Assembly: GCA_030765065.1 (NCBI GenBank)
Contig: CM060982.1
Location: forward strand, 12,707,630 to 12,771,629
Direction: 5' to 3'
Origin: Deroplatys truncata
Taxonomy: Eukaryota; Arthropoda; Insecta; Mantodea; Mantidae
DNA length: 64,000 nucleotides
The notes under the pieces are model-generated. The model worked only from the letters and a program-made list of their open reading frames with translations, did not search any database and was not told where the DNA came from. Shown one piece after another: positions 10,207 to 21,738 of this stretch; the first letter of the stretch is position 1; each line of letters begins with the position of its first letter. Position numbers and translations under genes: made by a program.

Positions 10207-11069
10207 ATGACGCTGACCTCTGACACATCTGTGTTGTTCCTGGCAGTTGCTTCAGTGGACTCAGAGTCCCGGGTTCGATGGTTGGACGGCAGGGATTTGG
10301 AATTTGTTTTTGGTAGAGCTGAGGTTCTAGTTTTCAGGGGTGGTGACACTGCCTTAATGATATTAATAATACTGCCGGCTAAGTTTGAGTTATTTCTTTA
10401 TTTTGTTACGTAGATTCCTATCTGGTCGACCCGCCACCTTCGTCGTCGAAACCACTGTTATTCTTATCACTTTCGAAGTCGCTACTTATGTGTTTCTCCG
10501 ACTAGCCCTCGAATTGCCTAGATTTCACAACTTCATTTTTACACTATAAATTTTCTGATTATTTTCTTCTAATTTCGTTTCGTCGACCGTCCTCGTGATT
10601 AGTTTGTACCGGAATGACTCTCGGCGTTTCTTTTCCTTTTTCACACCTTTCGCCAAACCTAGAATTTTCCCCCACCTTTATGTTTCGTTCTGTTTTACGT
10701 TCAAACGTATCATGTGATGCATACGCGATCATTTGATTGGCTATCATTTTTGTTTCATGATTTTATTACTGGCTATCCCCACTTGACAACTTTCACATTT
10801 GCTTCTTACAGCTTATTTTGAGTTTTAAAATCTTCCCACGAATATTCTTAGATCGTAGATAAGGCACATATACTTTCTGACCCTTCTAAGCTTTGAAACC
10901 ATTGTAAACTACCCGTCCGAGCCAGAGTACAAAAGCGAAACTTCCGGTAGGCTTGATGTCGCCCAAGCAGGTAAATACATCTGCTTCGAGGAAACAAAAC
11001 TTGTTTTTCGGTCTTTCCTACAAAACCCATTCCTAATATGAATTCAGCACATTTTTGTCGTTATGTTCG

Positions 11070-11075
11070 ATCGTA

Positions 11076-11127
<52 letters not shown>
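11070..11127 (+). repeat. (TTA)n microsatellite
   Basis: An uninterrupted ATT/TTA repeat of roughly 18-19 units lies in the 450-base gap between LTR elements A and B. Nothing else was seen in 10798-11263. Confidence 0.95.
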
Positions 11128-11128
<1 letters not shown>

Positions 11129-11552
11129 CTGGGTCTCGATAACCAGCTTCAGTATCTTAAGATTTTGCTGCCTTTAAAACTTGCCAGGTAGCACAAATCA
11201 CCCCCCTCCAGTAGATTGTAAGATTCACCATATATTTGTCGTAATTTATGTGCTTTAAATAACTGTTGTGGACCTTGCATTGTCCATGGTTGCATGTAGT
11301 TACTACAGAGTTCTGATACATGAAGAAGGCCCCATCGGCCAGCTATGGCACTGCTTGCTCTTCCCAAGTGCTTCTGAGTGATCGAGTAGGATTCGTCACA
11401 CTGGTTCAAAAGGGTGTCAGTGATCTGCTAGATCTGGCCAGGTTCCACTTGACGATGCCAGATATGCTAACAGGCAAACCTACTGAGCTCAAACATCGCC
11501 CAGGATCGTTCAGTTGGCAAAGCTAGGTCACGACGGGTACATGGGAGCAGGA

Positions 11553-11691
11553 ATAGAATAAAGGTTTTTGACTAATTTTGAAGATTTAGAAGCTAGTAAC
11601 AGTGATGGGTCATAATTTAAGATAAAGAGAGTTAAGGGTTGTTAGTGATGTAGTGTAACAACCCTCAACTCTCTTTATATAGAATAAAGGT
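11553..11691 (+). repeat. Hairpin-bearing insertion in the left LTR of element B
   Basis: Relative to the right LTR, the left LTR carries about 125 extra bases. They are bounded by a 13-base direct repeat ATAGAATAAAGGT (11553-11565 and 11679-11691). The insert ends in a near-perfect inverted repeat: a 23-base arm at 11622-11644 against 11656-11678, one mismatch, 11-base loop. Confidence 0.75.
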
Positions 11692-12743
11692 GTTTGAAAG
11701 GTTTGGTCTCAAAAGATGAGTCTTTATTGTTTCAGTGTCTTTGTGCCCCACTGGCTTGTGCTAGTGGCCATACTAGGACAGCTTTGCATCGTTCTATGGA
11801 GACTTTAGCCATGTTGCCTCTTCGAGGCAAATCTCTACTGACTTTTCATCACTGCTGATTACTGGAAAGGGCCCGCGGTATGGTGGTGTCAATTTGCATC
11901 TGACTATTTACTCTCAGAAGTACATGTGAATGGTAGTTTGTAGTTTTGCCGGTAGGTAGCTCTGCCTACACGCTTGCAGCCAGGCTTGGGTTTCCCTTGT
12001 CAGGGATTCCTGAGCCATAGTTGAAGAGACGAAGATGTCCATGGGTAGGCGGATGGGTTGCTGCAAACCTCTCTCTGCAGCACACTGGTTGTTGGCATCA
12101 CTGATTGCTGTACGTAACCCTAAAAGAATTGTAGGCAGGTTGTCGATCCATGCAGGTGGATTGGTTGCAGCCATTAGTGCAGCTTCTAGGCAATGGTTCC
12201 AAAGCTCTATTTTTCCGTTAATTGGGGGGGGATAGGCATTGGTGTGGTATTTTTCAAAGCCCAGCAGCTGAGTAAGTTCCCGCAATAGCTCTGCCTTGAA
12301 CTGGTTCCCTGGTCTGTTGTTATTTTGGCTGGAGTGCTGTAGCGGCTTATCCAGTGCTGGAGGAACTTGTTGGCTATGGTGGCTGCATCTATCCGTTTGA
12401 GAGGTATGCACTCTGGCCATCTGGTTGCCCTGTCAATCATAGTTAAGCAAAAGGTGTGACCTTTTGAAGGAGGCAGGAGGCTGACGATGTCCATTTGTAC
12501 GTGCTCGAATTTGGTCGCCGGGGGAAAATCTTGCAGTGGCACTTTTATATGGCGATAGACTTTGGCTATCTGGCCTGGTGATAGGCTTTAGCTCACTTTT
12601 TGATATCTGCGTGTATGGATGGCCAAAAATATCGGGATGTGATGAGCCTGTATGTCGCGTGAATCCCTGGGTGGCTCATGCCATGCAATTTTTGGAAGTC
12701 TGTCCTCCTGCATTGGCGCGGGACTAACGGTCGGTTACTGTTG

Positions 12744-13027
12744 AAAAAAAATGAATTTTATTTATGGACGCTCTTTAACTGCTGTGGTCCTTAGCATCCC
12801 ATTCTATATTGGGCATGAAAGACCAGTAATTTTGCTCAGAGGCCTCTATCAGGCTTGAGGTTCTTTCACGTGCCGTAAATCTATGACACGGGACCACCGG
12901 CTTTCCCTTCTGAAGGAAGCCATGCTAAGGATTTTTATGCCCAACACACTCCATCGCCCTCTGCCGGGTTTGAACCTGCAACTTCGGGACTAGAGGCAGT
13001 ATGGTAACCACTACACCATGGAGGACA
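12744..13027 (-). mobile_element. tRNA-derived SINE (family S1), copy 1
   Basis: Read on the minus strand, the head TCCTCCATGGTGTAGTGG (pol III A-box type) is followed by GGTTCAAACCC (B box) and a body of about 200 bases. It ends in AAATAAAATTC and a short run. The body contains ATTACTGGTCTTTCATGCCC and GGACCACAGCAGTTAAAGAG, shared with the other copies. CTGTTG on both sides may be the target duplication. It lies between the RNase H and integrase parts of element B and is about as well preserved as the copies at 44415 and 46227. Confidence 0.85.
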
Positions 13028-16000
13028 TCTGTTGCTGTCCATGCTAGTGTCGCATGTGACAATGCCGGTATCTCCGATAGGTATTTGTTGGATGTTGTCG
13101 TGAGTGAAACTGTATATCGGTATTTCTGAATCTGCTGCCTGTGCCTGAGCCAGAAAGTCGGCGGCAATGCAGTCTAGTGTTTCTATGCGGGACAGGGCAT
13201 CTGCTACCGTATTTATGTCTCCCTCGTAGTACTGAATTGTAGGCAGAGAACTGCAAGATGTACCCCAGTTGTCGGACTCTCCTAGGTGTGCTGTTCTTAG
13301 GGTTCTGTGTGATGGTGTGAGAGGTTTATCATTGGTGAGGATGGTAAAATGTCTTTCTTCTACCTGGTTCCAGAAGTGCTTAATAGCCTCGTAGATGGCT
13401 AATAGCTCTCTGACAAATGTGGAATATGCTCGCTGTGTCTGGCTGAGTGTTTTGCAGAAGAACCCTAGGGGTTGTAGGCTTCTCCGATGATGTTGCTGCA
13501 GGACAGCACCGATGTCCGTGTCACCGGCATCTGTCGATAGGTATAGCGACGCGTGTTCTGATGGGTGTGCTAGCAGGGTGGCATTTGCCAGAGTTTGCTT
13601 GGTGTTGTTGAAGGCATTGCTGAATGTTTTTGTCCATTGGATAGGTGTTTTGTCCTTTTTGTTGTTGTGTAGTAAGGCATTTAAGGGTTGTTGAATGGAG
13701 GCTGCCTGCGGAATGTGTCTGCAGTAGAAATTGATTATGTCTAAGTACCGCCGTAGTTCCATAATGTTTTTGGTGGAGGGGGGATTTTGTGATGGCCTGG
13801 ACCTTCGTCGGGAGTGGTCAGGCACCCTGGCTGGATACCAGGTGTCCAATGACACACTTGGCAATGTTGAGGTGGAGGCCATATTCCTGAATCACTGGAC
13901 TGTCCGCGGCTGTTCATCTTCTGGTGCCGTGGATACCATTGAGATATCGTCCAGATAGCAGATGGTGAATGGCAGGTCGTGTAGATGGTTCATGAACCTC
14001 TGGTATGTTTGTGCAGCATTGCGTAGTCCGAAACCCATGCGGATGTATTCAAAGAGGCCAAATGGGGTGATGATGGCTGTTTTGGGAATGTCCTCAGGTG
14101 CAATTGATATGTGGTTAAAAGCTCTCTGGATATCTAGGGTGGAGAAGATGGAGATTTCATGGAGGAGGGTGTTGAAATCCTGGATGTGTGGGACTGTGTA
14201 TCGATAAGCACAGTTTTCTTATTAGGCTAATGGTAATCCCAGCAAGGGCAGATGGACCCGTCTGGTTTCTTTACAATGTGGAGGGGTGATGCCCAGGGTG
14301 ATTTTGAAGGTCTTATGATGCCCTCCTCCAGGAGCCTAGTAATTTCTTCTTTGGCTGCAGTGTATATGACAGGGGTAGTTGTCTCGCTTTTGCTATTGCT
14401 CCTGTTGTCTCTACAATGGTAGATGCTAATGCCTTTGTATGGTTTGTTTTGGAGTTGGTTGGGTGATTTGATATATTCTTCTATTAAGTGTTGGAAGGTG
14501 TGGCAAAATTGAAGATATTTGGTCTGATATGGTTTCCACTTACCCTGGGATTTCATGGCCTGGGATGTCTCGTAGATACGAGTGAAGGTCTACTGATAGG
14601 CCGAAGTGAGTGAGGAAATCGGCCCCTAAGATGGCTTTTGGGATGTCAGCAATCAGGAATTCCCAGGTGTATATGCTTGTGCCTAGCGGTAATGTTGCTT
14701 TTTGGATGCCAAATGTACGGATCGGGAATCTATTTGCTGCGTACACCTGGTACTCTGCGTGTCTGGTTCTTTATGATGATTTTGTTGGGTAAGATGGAGA
14801 CGCAGGCTCCAGTGTCCACCAGGAATGGAATTTGATTTTTCTGGCATCGGATGAAGAGGTCTTCACAGCCGGTCCCGCATACTTACTGTGCTGTACCCCG
14901 CTGATTGTTGCCTGTGAACTGGCAGGGTGGTGCGCAGTTCTGTGCATCCAGATCCCAGCGCTTGTGGTACCACAGATGCCGTTGGTTCGTTCAATGGTGT
15001 TCCGTCGGGTAGCTTGGGGTTGTGTGGTTTTTCTCCCTTCTAGTGCCCTCAGCTTATTTGATAATGCCTCAATCTGGGTTTGCATTGGATTGTTGGACTT
15101 CTGCTACTCTTCTGTGTTGTGACCCATGGATTGGTCTACAATCCAGACGATTCTGTCCAGGAGTTATCTTCCCTGCTGCTAAAAAGGACTGTCTGTGCTG
15201 GGAGTGTGCGAAACCATAGGAGGCGTAGTAGCTCTTCTGTTGTGGTAGTGCCAGCTTGATGTTGCATGACTCTCAGGAGCTGGAATGGTTTCTGGTCGCC
15301 CAGCTGTGTGTCTTCAAGTAGCTGTTGGAACCGCTGTTGGTTCGTTGGGGTGTATATCTCGAGCAGATTATGCTCAAGTGCTTGGTATGGTTGCTGCCTT
15401 GGATTGATCATCAGGTCTGTGAACTGGATCACCATCTGTCGAGACAGTTGTCCAACGATGCTGTGGAAGCAGGTGCGCTAAGTGTCAATGTTGCTGCGAA
15501 GATGGCTTCCACCTGTAGGTACCAACTTGCTGGGTCTTCCTTGTAGAAGGCTGGTAGAGGAGTAGCAGTGGCGCATACTGCTTCCAACTGTGTTGCGGTT
15601 ACCTCCTGGGTGGCGTTGTCTGGGTCACCATTGTTGTGGACCTTACATCATCCATGGTTGCGTGTTGTTACTACAGAGGTCTGATACAAGGATTAGGCCC
15701 ATTGGCCGGTTATGGCACCGCTTACTCTTCCCGAATGCTTCCCTGAATGAAGGGGCTCCGAGGGATCAAGTAGGAGTTATCACACCTGTCCGAGAGGGTG
15801 TCAGTGATCTGCTAGGCCCAGCCAGGTACCACTTGACGATGCCAGACACGCTAGTAGGCAAGCCTACTGAGCTCAAACATCACCCGGGATCGTTCGTCGG
15901 CGAAGCTAGGTCACGATGAGTACATGGGAGCAGGAATACGATAGAGGTGTTTGAAAGGCTTGGTCTCAAAATATGAGTCTTTATTGTTTCATGTTCTTCG

Positions 16001-16186
16001 CAGCCCGGCAGCTTGTGCTAGTGACCGTCCAAGACAAGGAGTCAGTTCTGGCTGTCTCACTGTCGCCTGGATCGGCGTATTTATATCTGTGGTCGCTGTG
16101 TAATGGTTGCCAGCACAAATGACAAGTGGCGCCATCTAGTTTATTGAGCTTAAACCATTTGTACATTAGTGCTGCTGTGATGCGCA

Positions 16187-17321
16187 GTTGAACTTATATT
16201 ACTAATGAATTATTTACCCATTAGTGTACATTACAATTACTTGCTGCATTATAGTGTGCATCAAAAGCTATTTGTTGCCGTGTGGTGAAATTATTATTTA
16301 TCGGTGGTGGGGTAACACTACAATAACAAATAAAATGCTACCTTGGTTTTTATTCCGCTTGACAAATGATAACCTATTGATTAATTACATCTTTAACTTC
16401 TGCTGCTTAAGCATACCTAAGGTGAAGTTATTTTCTTGGAACTAAGACTTTGTGGTAGCAGCATGTAGATACTGCACCATATATGGGTGAGGTGAGTCAT
16501 TTTGGTTTGACTTGGACTCTACCATGTTTTTCTTTAGGCACTTAAGGAAGAAAACCTAAAATAAAAATGTTTGGTTACACCATTCTAAAATACAACGCAT
16601 TTTGTGTGGTGATGAGTTAGCAAATAACACAGGTATATCAATGGTTTGCATAATGCTTGTACCAAACAGGCTGCATCAACCTTGAAAGAATTTATGAAAA
16701 TGTTACGCACATATGCAATAGATGACAAGGCAAATTCTTGTTTTGATTATCAAATTTCAGCCAAGGCTTTTTTTTTTATCAAAATTACCCATAATGAAAG
16801 AGCACAACTATTTTTATTCATATGAAATGTGAGTCTGGTTTATTAACACAAAATGATGAAAATTGTTCAGCTTGTGAAGTAAGCTTACCCTGCTCCACAA
16901 AGTTATCATGTAGCAGACCCATAAATCTCACTCAGTTCTAAACAGTTGTACACTGCGAGTGGTCCCATTATCTTCTGAATAGACTAATGAATTTTATATG
17001 ATCCAGTTTAACACACGACTTCAACACTTAAGATTCCTTAGAATATGATGTTAGCAAGGTATAAAGAACAAAAAGTCAACATTTTGAAACTTTCTTTTGT
17101 TTCTTGATGTTATTTCAAAAACTAGGAGCTGACAAGTAGCACCTTTATGTATACTTGCATAAATGCTACTGATAATTCTGATATCCAAAAGAACTTTATA
17201 ATTTATAAAACAGAAACTATTTACAATGACTGCACGTACCAAATGTGTTGCACAAATAAAATTCATATTAAATGTTTAAACCAAGAGAATGGACAGTAAT
17301 CCCCCCTCTTAAAATACTTAC
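16187..17321. other. Non-coding stretch, probably intron of DOLPP1
   Basis: No coding region or known repeat was recognised. If the last DOLPP1 exon lies beyond the left edge, as seems likely, this and everything to position 1 is intron. Confidence 0.45.
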
Positions 17322-17420
17322 CGACTCATGGTTACTATTGCTGCCATTAAAACACAGGAAAGTGTTATAGCCATCTTCCACATATTTTCAAATAATGTAT
17401 TGTTATTCATGTGTTGCAAC
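17322..17420 (-). CDS. DOLPP1: Dolichyldiphosphatase, internal exon encoding a membrane helix to motif SR
   Basis: On the minus strand TTTTTTATTCCACAG precedes the exon and CG|GTAAGT ends it. After one base completing an arginine codon, it reads LQHMNNNTLFENMWKMAITL and SCVLMAAIVTMSR. This aligns to the human DOLPP1 stretch [20 protein letters not shown]...VAFLVSYSR. The exon is 99 bases; it enters and leaves after two bases of a codon, so its entry phase fits the exon at 58118-58296 exactly. Its last residues, SR, begin the third phosphatase signature (SR-x5-H-x3-D), whose histidine must be in the next exon, not found in this window. The enzyme removes a phosphate from dolichyl diphosphate at the luminal face of the ER so that dolichol carrier is recycled for N-glycosylation. 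I recognise it only by pattern memory, but three exons agree. Confidence 0.88.
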
Positions 17421-19009
17421 CTGTGGAATAAAAAATATGTTTTGTTGTGTAGTGTATTATGAATCACATAAAACTTATGTCACTTAGGATATTTAATAAT
17501 TGTATAATAACAATCACTATACTTACACAAGTAATTTTACCTTTTTAAGGAAAAACTAATGAGAAAGCAAGAATCACCCTTTTAAAACTAAATAAATACA
17601 AATCCTGATTTCTGATATCCTACTCGCTTACCAGTAACTTATAACCTCCATACATACTGTTTTTGGTTGCTGTATCTATGTACTTACAAATAACAGATAT
17701 GATTTGATAATTTTTCAGCCTTTTGAATATAATATTATGGAGCAATTGTTTCTTATTTTTTAAAATTCATGTTAATTTTTATACCTTTGTTAATTTTTTT
17801 TTTGTAAAATATGCAAGGATTTTCTGTTAATTATTCTCAGTTTATACGAGGATATTATATCATTGCCATTAAACTTGAGTGTTAATTAGTAAATAACTTG
17901 CATAATAAAATTAGCTTTTATTACTTAAAATTAACATAACTTCTTACTGCTTTTATGATAAATATAATTTAGCTAATTATTGCTAAATAAATTTACTGTT
18001 TCTATATGTCTGTATGCTATGTACACTCATTTGTGAAGAATTCCACCCTCCCTGAGCAAGTTATTTTGTCATTCAGTTATGGTGCTGGCTAATGTTGTTT
18101 ATTATTTTATGCAGCATCTCCCTAGCAAAGTAAATAAATAAATAAATCAATGAGAATCAATGGAAGTTTGAATGTCGTTTTGCATACTTAAAAAAAGTAA
18201 CAACCATATTCTGATGATAATTATAGAGCCTCACAAAAGATCTTTAATGAGTATTTTAAGCTATGGAATATTAATTTTGGCTGAAAGTCATTTCTCTGGT
18301 TATCAATATATAATTTGTTAAAAAAAGAAAATATACCCAATGGCTTCACAACCATCAGCATTCTATTTGACATATTGAAAGCACATCATACCAGTTTCAG
18401 GTCACAATTTATGCATTATAAAAATGGACCTTTTGTCCTATGGTAAAGCATCTGATACAAGGGATATCAATGTAATTCCTTTGTTTGTTTTTTAATTTAA
18501 AAATTCAAAACAGTGATTTTCGTCACATCAAACAAAACACAAAGGCAGGAATGGTACAAGACAGCATAATGGTATCCGTAATTACAATATGCATTAATGG
18601 CTTTAAAAACTGACAGCAGTTTACAGATATACATTCATTCTCCAAGTGTAGCTATAAATTATGCAATAACAAAGATCTCCTCTCTGACTACAGATGATCT
18701 AAAAACATTATTATAGGGAGAGGAATTTTATGCTGTAATAATCCCTTTAATGTGTATGCAATGAAAACTTCCCTCATATGCACATTAAATACACCCATAT
18801 AAAACATATTAAGACATTTAACATAAAATAAAAGATTAAAGCAAGTTTATGTGATCTCTCCATAAATAAAACTATTGTGGAAATCATACAAATTATTTAA
18901 CTATCCAAATTTATCTTTAATATTGAAGAGTTAGGATATATGCTTTGTCACTCTCTTTTACTTTTGGTCTGACTGCATGAAAACAAGGCCTTCACCATAT
19001 ACATAGGGT
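17421..19009. other. DOLPP1 large intron, AT-rich, no recognised repeat
   Basis: This is the start of the ~40.7-kb intron counted from its 3' end. No gene, structured RNA or recognisable transposon was seen. Confidence 0.5.
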
Positions 19010-19350
19010 TGCTATATGCAATGGATTTCACAGACTGTCTGCGATTTTGTGGTAAATAAAAACACCCTGACAAAACAAAACATAACTGCATTTCTAGTGA
19101 GCAGTACTCACAGTTGCTAAAATTGTGGGATACTATTTCTCAATTCCTGGTCATAACACCAATGTAGAGAAGAGTTTTCCCATCATGGGTGCTCAGTGGG
19201 CACAAGAATGGAATAGGTTAACAGTAAAATCACTTAATGCAAATATAATACAATATGAAAAATATAAGTTATAGTGAGCTTCATAAACAATACCAAGTTC
19301 CTTTCTTCTGTTCCAGATTCTGAGAAATACAATTGGTATATATATATATA
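19010..19350 (+). pseudogene. hAT-type transposase C-terminal fragment, second copy
   Basis: The plus strand reads PGHNTNVEKSFPIMGAQWAQ then EWNRLTVKSLNANI at about 19157-19250, matching the 880-1160 fragment position by position. SFINNTKFLSSVPDSEKYNW follows in another frame. Frame changes show it is dead. The open frame continuing to 19573 (VPTFEAAVDVVTRYL) might be a C-terminal remnant of a pogo/Tigger-like protein, but I cannot support that. Confidence 0.55.
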
Positions 19351-19884
19351 TAAAAACTTAAACGTTGATACTGAATATGTTGTTGAACAACCAGAAGAGG
19401 AATCAGCAGTACCAACATTTGAGGCAGCAGTGGATGTTGTAACGCGGTACCTATGCTTCTTCCCTATTGATGAGGGGCTACTCGGCAGCATTAATCACAT
19501 TGAACACAGGCCGGATATGCGGGCAGGAGGAAACAGACTACTCTGCTGGATTTCTTTAAGAAATGAAGGTTAGTAACTTTACTGTCTTGTTTCTTTACCG
19601 GGTAATATCAGCATGCATTCATATCTAATGATAAATATGTAAACTGATAGCCATTTTCATTTTGTTTGTTGCAGATTAAGACATAAATTGTGTTTAGGAG
19701 ATCTACATTTTTTGGTACTCATTCTGTCACCATCCTCACTATCACTCTACCATCAGAGGTTGCATCCAGTTAATAAATGGGTCAAGCCATTGCTTGGTTT
19801 CCATATGAGCAACACTGAAACTAGAAACATTTTTTGTGTATTAAATTTTTGCCTATCCCTTAATGATTACAAGTTATATGAAAT

Positions 19885-20155
19885 TATTCAAAGTTTATTC
19901 TGAATGAATAGGACTTCACAGCCTATTTGCAGTAAATTCAATGTATGCATTTTATTTTTCATGCAAATATCTTAAATTATGGTATTTTAATCAAAATTGT
20001 TATAGTCATTTTTGAAAAAATAAAAAATGCACATTTTATTTTTTCATATTAAGTATCGTTTGGGGTGGAAGGACTTTCTTGAAAATATTCATATCACATC
20101 CAACTTAAATAGAAGTTTGATTTAAAAACTTAATCATGTGGTAGCTTTCCACCAA
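19885..20155 (-). repeat. R850 repeat family, partial copy
   Basis: In inverted orientation it matches the middle of the family (TTCATGCAAATATCTTAAA, TATTTTAATCAAAATTGTTA, TTGGGGTGGAAGGACTTTCT), then is lost. It lies just left of LTR element C. Confidence 0.55.
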
Positions 20156-20419
20156 CAAAGTGATTAAGATTCTCAATAGTAATATCAAGAATGAAGTTTC
20201 ATATTTATCTGATATTTTCTTTGATACACTCTCTCTCTCTACTAGCTACTGGAGACATGACTTGCATGATGTCATCCCAAGGCTGGGCAAACGTATTCCG
20301 AGATGTATATGGGTGAGATTGTTTCAATTAAACTTCTATTTCAATTACTGCGTTATTTCTCTTAATGAGAATGCTTCGGTTTGGGTTCAATTTCAGTAAA
20401 AGTAACTTTCTAAATTCTA

Positions 20420-21623
20420 TGGGGTGCTTCAGTAAGCACAGTAATTTTTTTCAAAAGAAGTTTAATAGGTTAGATGTAATAAACTAAATAACAGTGACCC
20501 CACAGCATTAGCTACTTTTATACAGGCGCGTAGACTCTCTGCACATTTCTGGCACCAGTTTACTTATACCCCGTTCACAGAACTCCTTTTGCCTCGAGTA
20601 TAGCATCTTCACACATACAGTTTCACTTCTGCATCTATGTCAAAATGAACAGCTGACCAGGAATTTCTTCATGGAACCAAACAGATGAAAGTCTGGCAGT
20701 GCAATGTCTGGACTATAAAGTGGGTGCTGGAACACCTCCCAACCAAATTTTGTAATTTTCTCATGAACAGAAGCCACAACATGAGGGCGATCATTGTCAC
20801 CAAGCAGTTTTCAGCATTAATGTCATGGCGTTTGTCACAAACAGCACATGCAACTTCACCAATGTTTTACTGTAACCTTCAGTATTCACAGTGGCCCCTT
20901 ATTCAGCAAAGTCTACCAGCAATACACCATGCATATCCCAGAATGCTGTCACAAGCACTTTCTTCACAGATTGCAGATTTTTTTTTTTTCTACCGAGTAG
21001 TTGGTGTGTTTCCATTCCATATAAGTTGCTTTGTTTCGGGCATGTAGTGCTATGCCCAGGACTCATCACAATTACAGTCATACGCTTCTGCAACATAATG
21101 TGTCAAGTGTCATCTATCAGGTTCTTAGGAACCCAGGGGGCATTAACTTTATGAAATTTTAGTGTGATATCGTACACTGTACTGTAAGAAATGCTGAATT
21201 GTTCAGACAATGTTCGCAGATGGATCTACCAGTCATTCAAAAGAGCTGTCTCAATGGCTGCAACATTCTGCTGTGTTTTACTGGTTGTCTGGAATGTGGT
21301 GGTTCTCATGGCTTTCGTCAAAGAATTTGTACCATCTAGAGATGTTGCTAGAGTGTCTTCCCAGGTGTGATAGACATTTCCGCTAAATTCCACTTGGTTA
21401 TGTCCTTTTGCCCACATATCTTGTTGTTCTTCACAATTTGAAGAGTAACATTCAAGCAATTTTTGCTTTGTTGTTCATGGTTCTCTTGCAAGAGCTACAC
21501 CTGATTGAAAAACTGTCATCTCTAGCACAAACTTCAAACTATATCTCTGTGAAATTTAAACATCCTAACCACAAATAACAATGCAAGAAAAAATTACTGT
21601 GCTTACTTACTGTTCCATCCACG
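20420..21623 (-). mobile_element. mariner element, decayed, inserted in the 5' LTR of element C
   Basis: This 1,204-base element lies between TA dinucleotides (20418-20419 and 21624-21625). The terminal inverted repeats share CAGTAAG and CACAGTAATTTTTTTC near both ends. The minus strand carries a mariner transposase in pieces: an N-terminal helix-turn-helix region (around 21460-21160) with the WVPKNL hinge near 21130, and a catalytic part with DES, PETKQ, then VLVTAFWDMHGVLLVDFAE (20899-20960). Numerous stops and frame changes make it inactive. The uninterrupted 3' LTR of element C preserves the empty site AAATTCTAAATTGCAG, which proves the TA duplication and both ends. Confidence 0.88.
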
Positions 21624-21738
21624 TAAATTGCAGTTTAATCTTTTAACTCAAACAAATGTAACTTGATGAGTCTACCAAGAACATAGCACATGGCCAAATG
21701 GAGCAAAAGTAAAATAGGGTGATTGTTTTATTTAGTAT

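Larger units (their letters stand above)
7335..10797 (-). mobile_element. LTR element A (Ty3-type), 5' half: LTR, leader ORF, gag, protease
   Basis: This is a fossil minus-strand LTR element. A candidate 5' LTR (10208 to about 10797) has an inner edge that fits the TG...CA rule and a primer-binding-site-like stretch beside it. The outer edge is my best guess only. Then come a coiled-coil ORF (9815-9012), a gag-like ORF (8880-7711) and the start of a retroviral-type protease with the DSGA active-site motif. The element stops where the Penelope-like copy begins. No reverse transcriptase, integrase or 3' LTR of this element was found to the left. It looks incomplete, with long frames still readable, so it is younger than element C. 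Confidence 0.7.
11264..16186 (-). mobile_element. LTR element B (Ty3-type, CsRn1/Kabuki-like)
   Basis: This is a fossil minus-strand LTR element with direct terminal repeats: 11264 to about 11780, and 15632 to about 16186. They share TGTTGTGGACCTT and GGTCTCAAAA-ATGAGTCTTTATTG. Next to the right repeat the minus strand reads ATGGTGACCCAGAC, close to the tRNA-Trp-type primer site of CsRn1-like elements. Parts in order on the minus strand are: gag with the clade's DPASWYLQVEAIFAAT and GDQKPFQLLRVM motifs (15620-15136), protease with ILGADFL (near 14650), reverse transcriptase, RNase H (14556-13030) and integrase (12542-11914). It is broken at several points and moderately old. A SINE (12744-13027) sits between RNase H and integrase, and a hairpin insertion lies in the left LTR. 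Confidence 0.85.

Noticed and set aside
12935-13030. C-terminal extension of the RNase H frame of element B
   Set aside because: The extra residues (VAGSNPAEG) come from the nested SINE's tRNA-like head, not from the retroelement.
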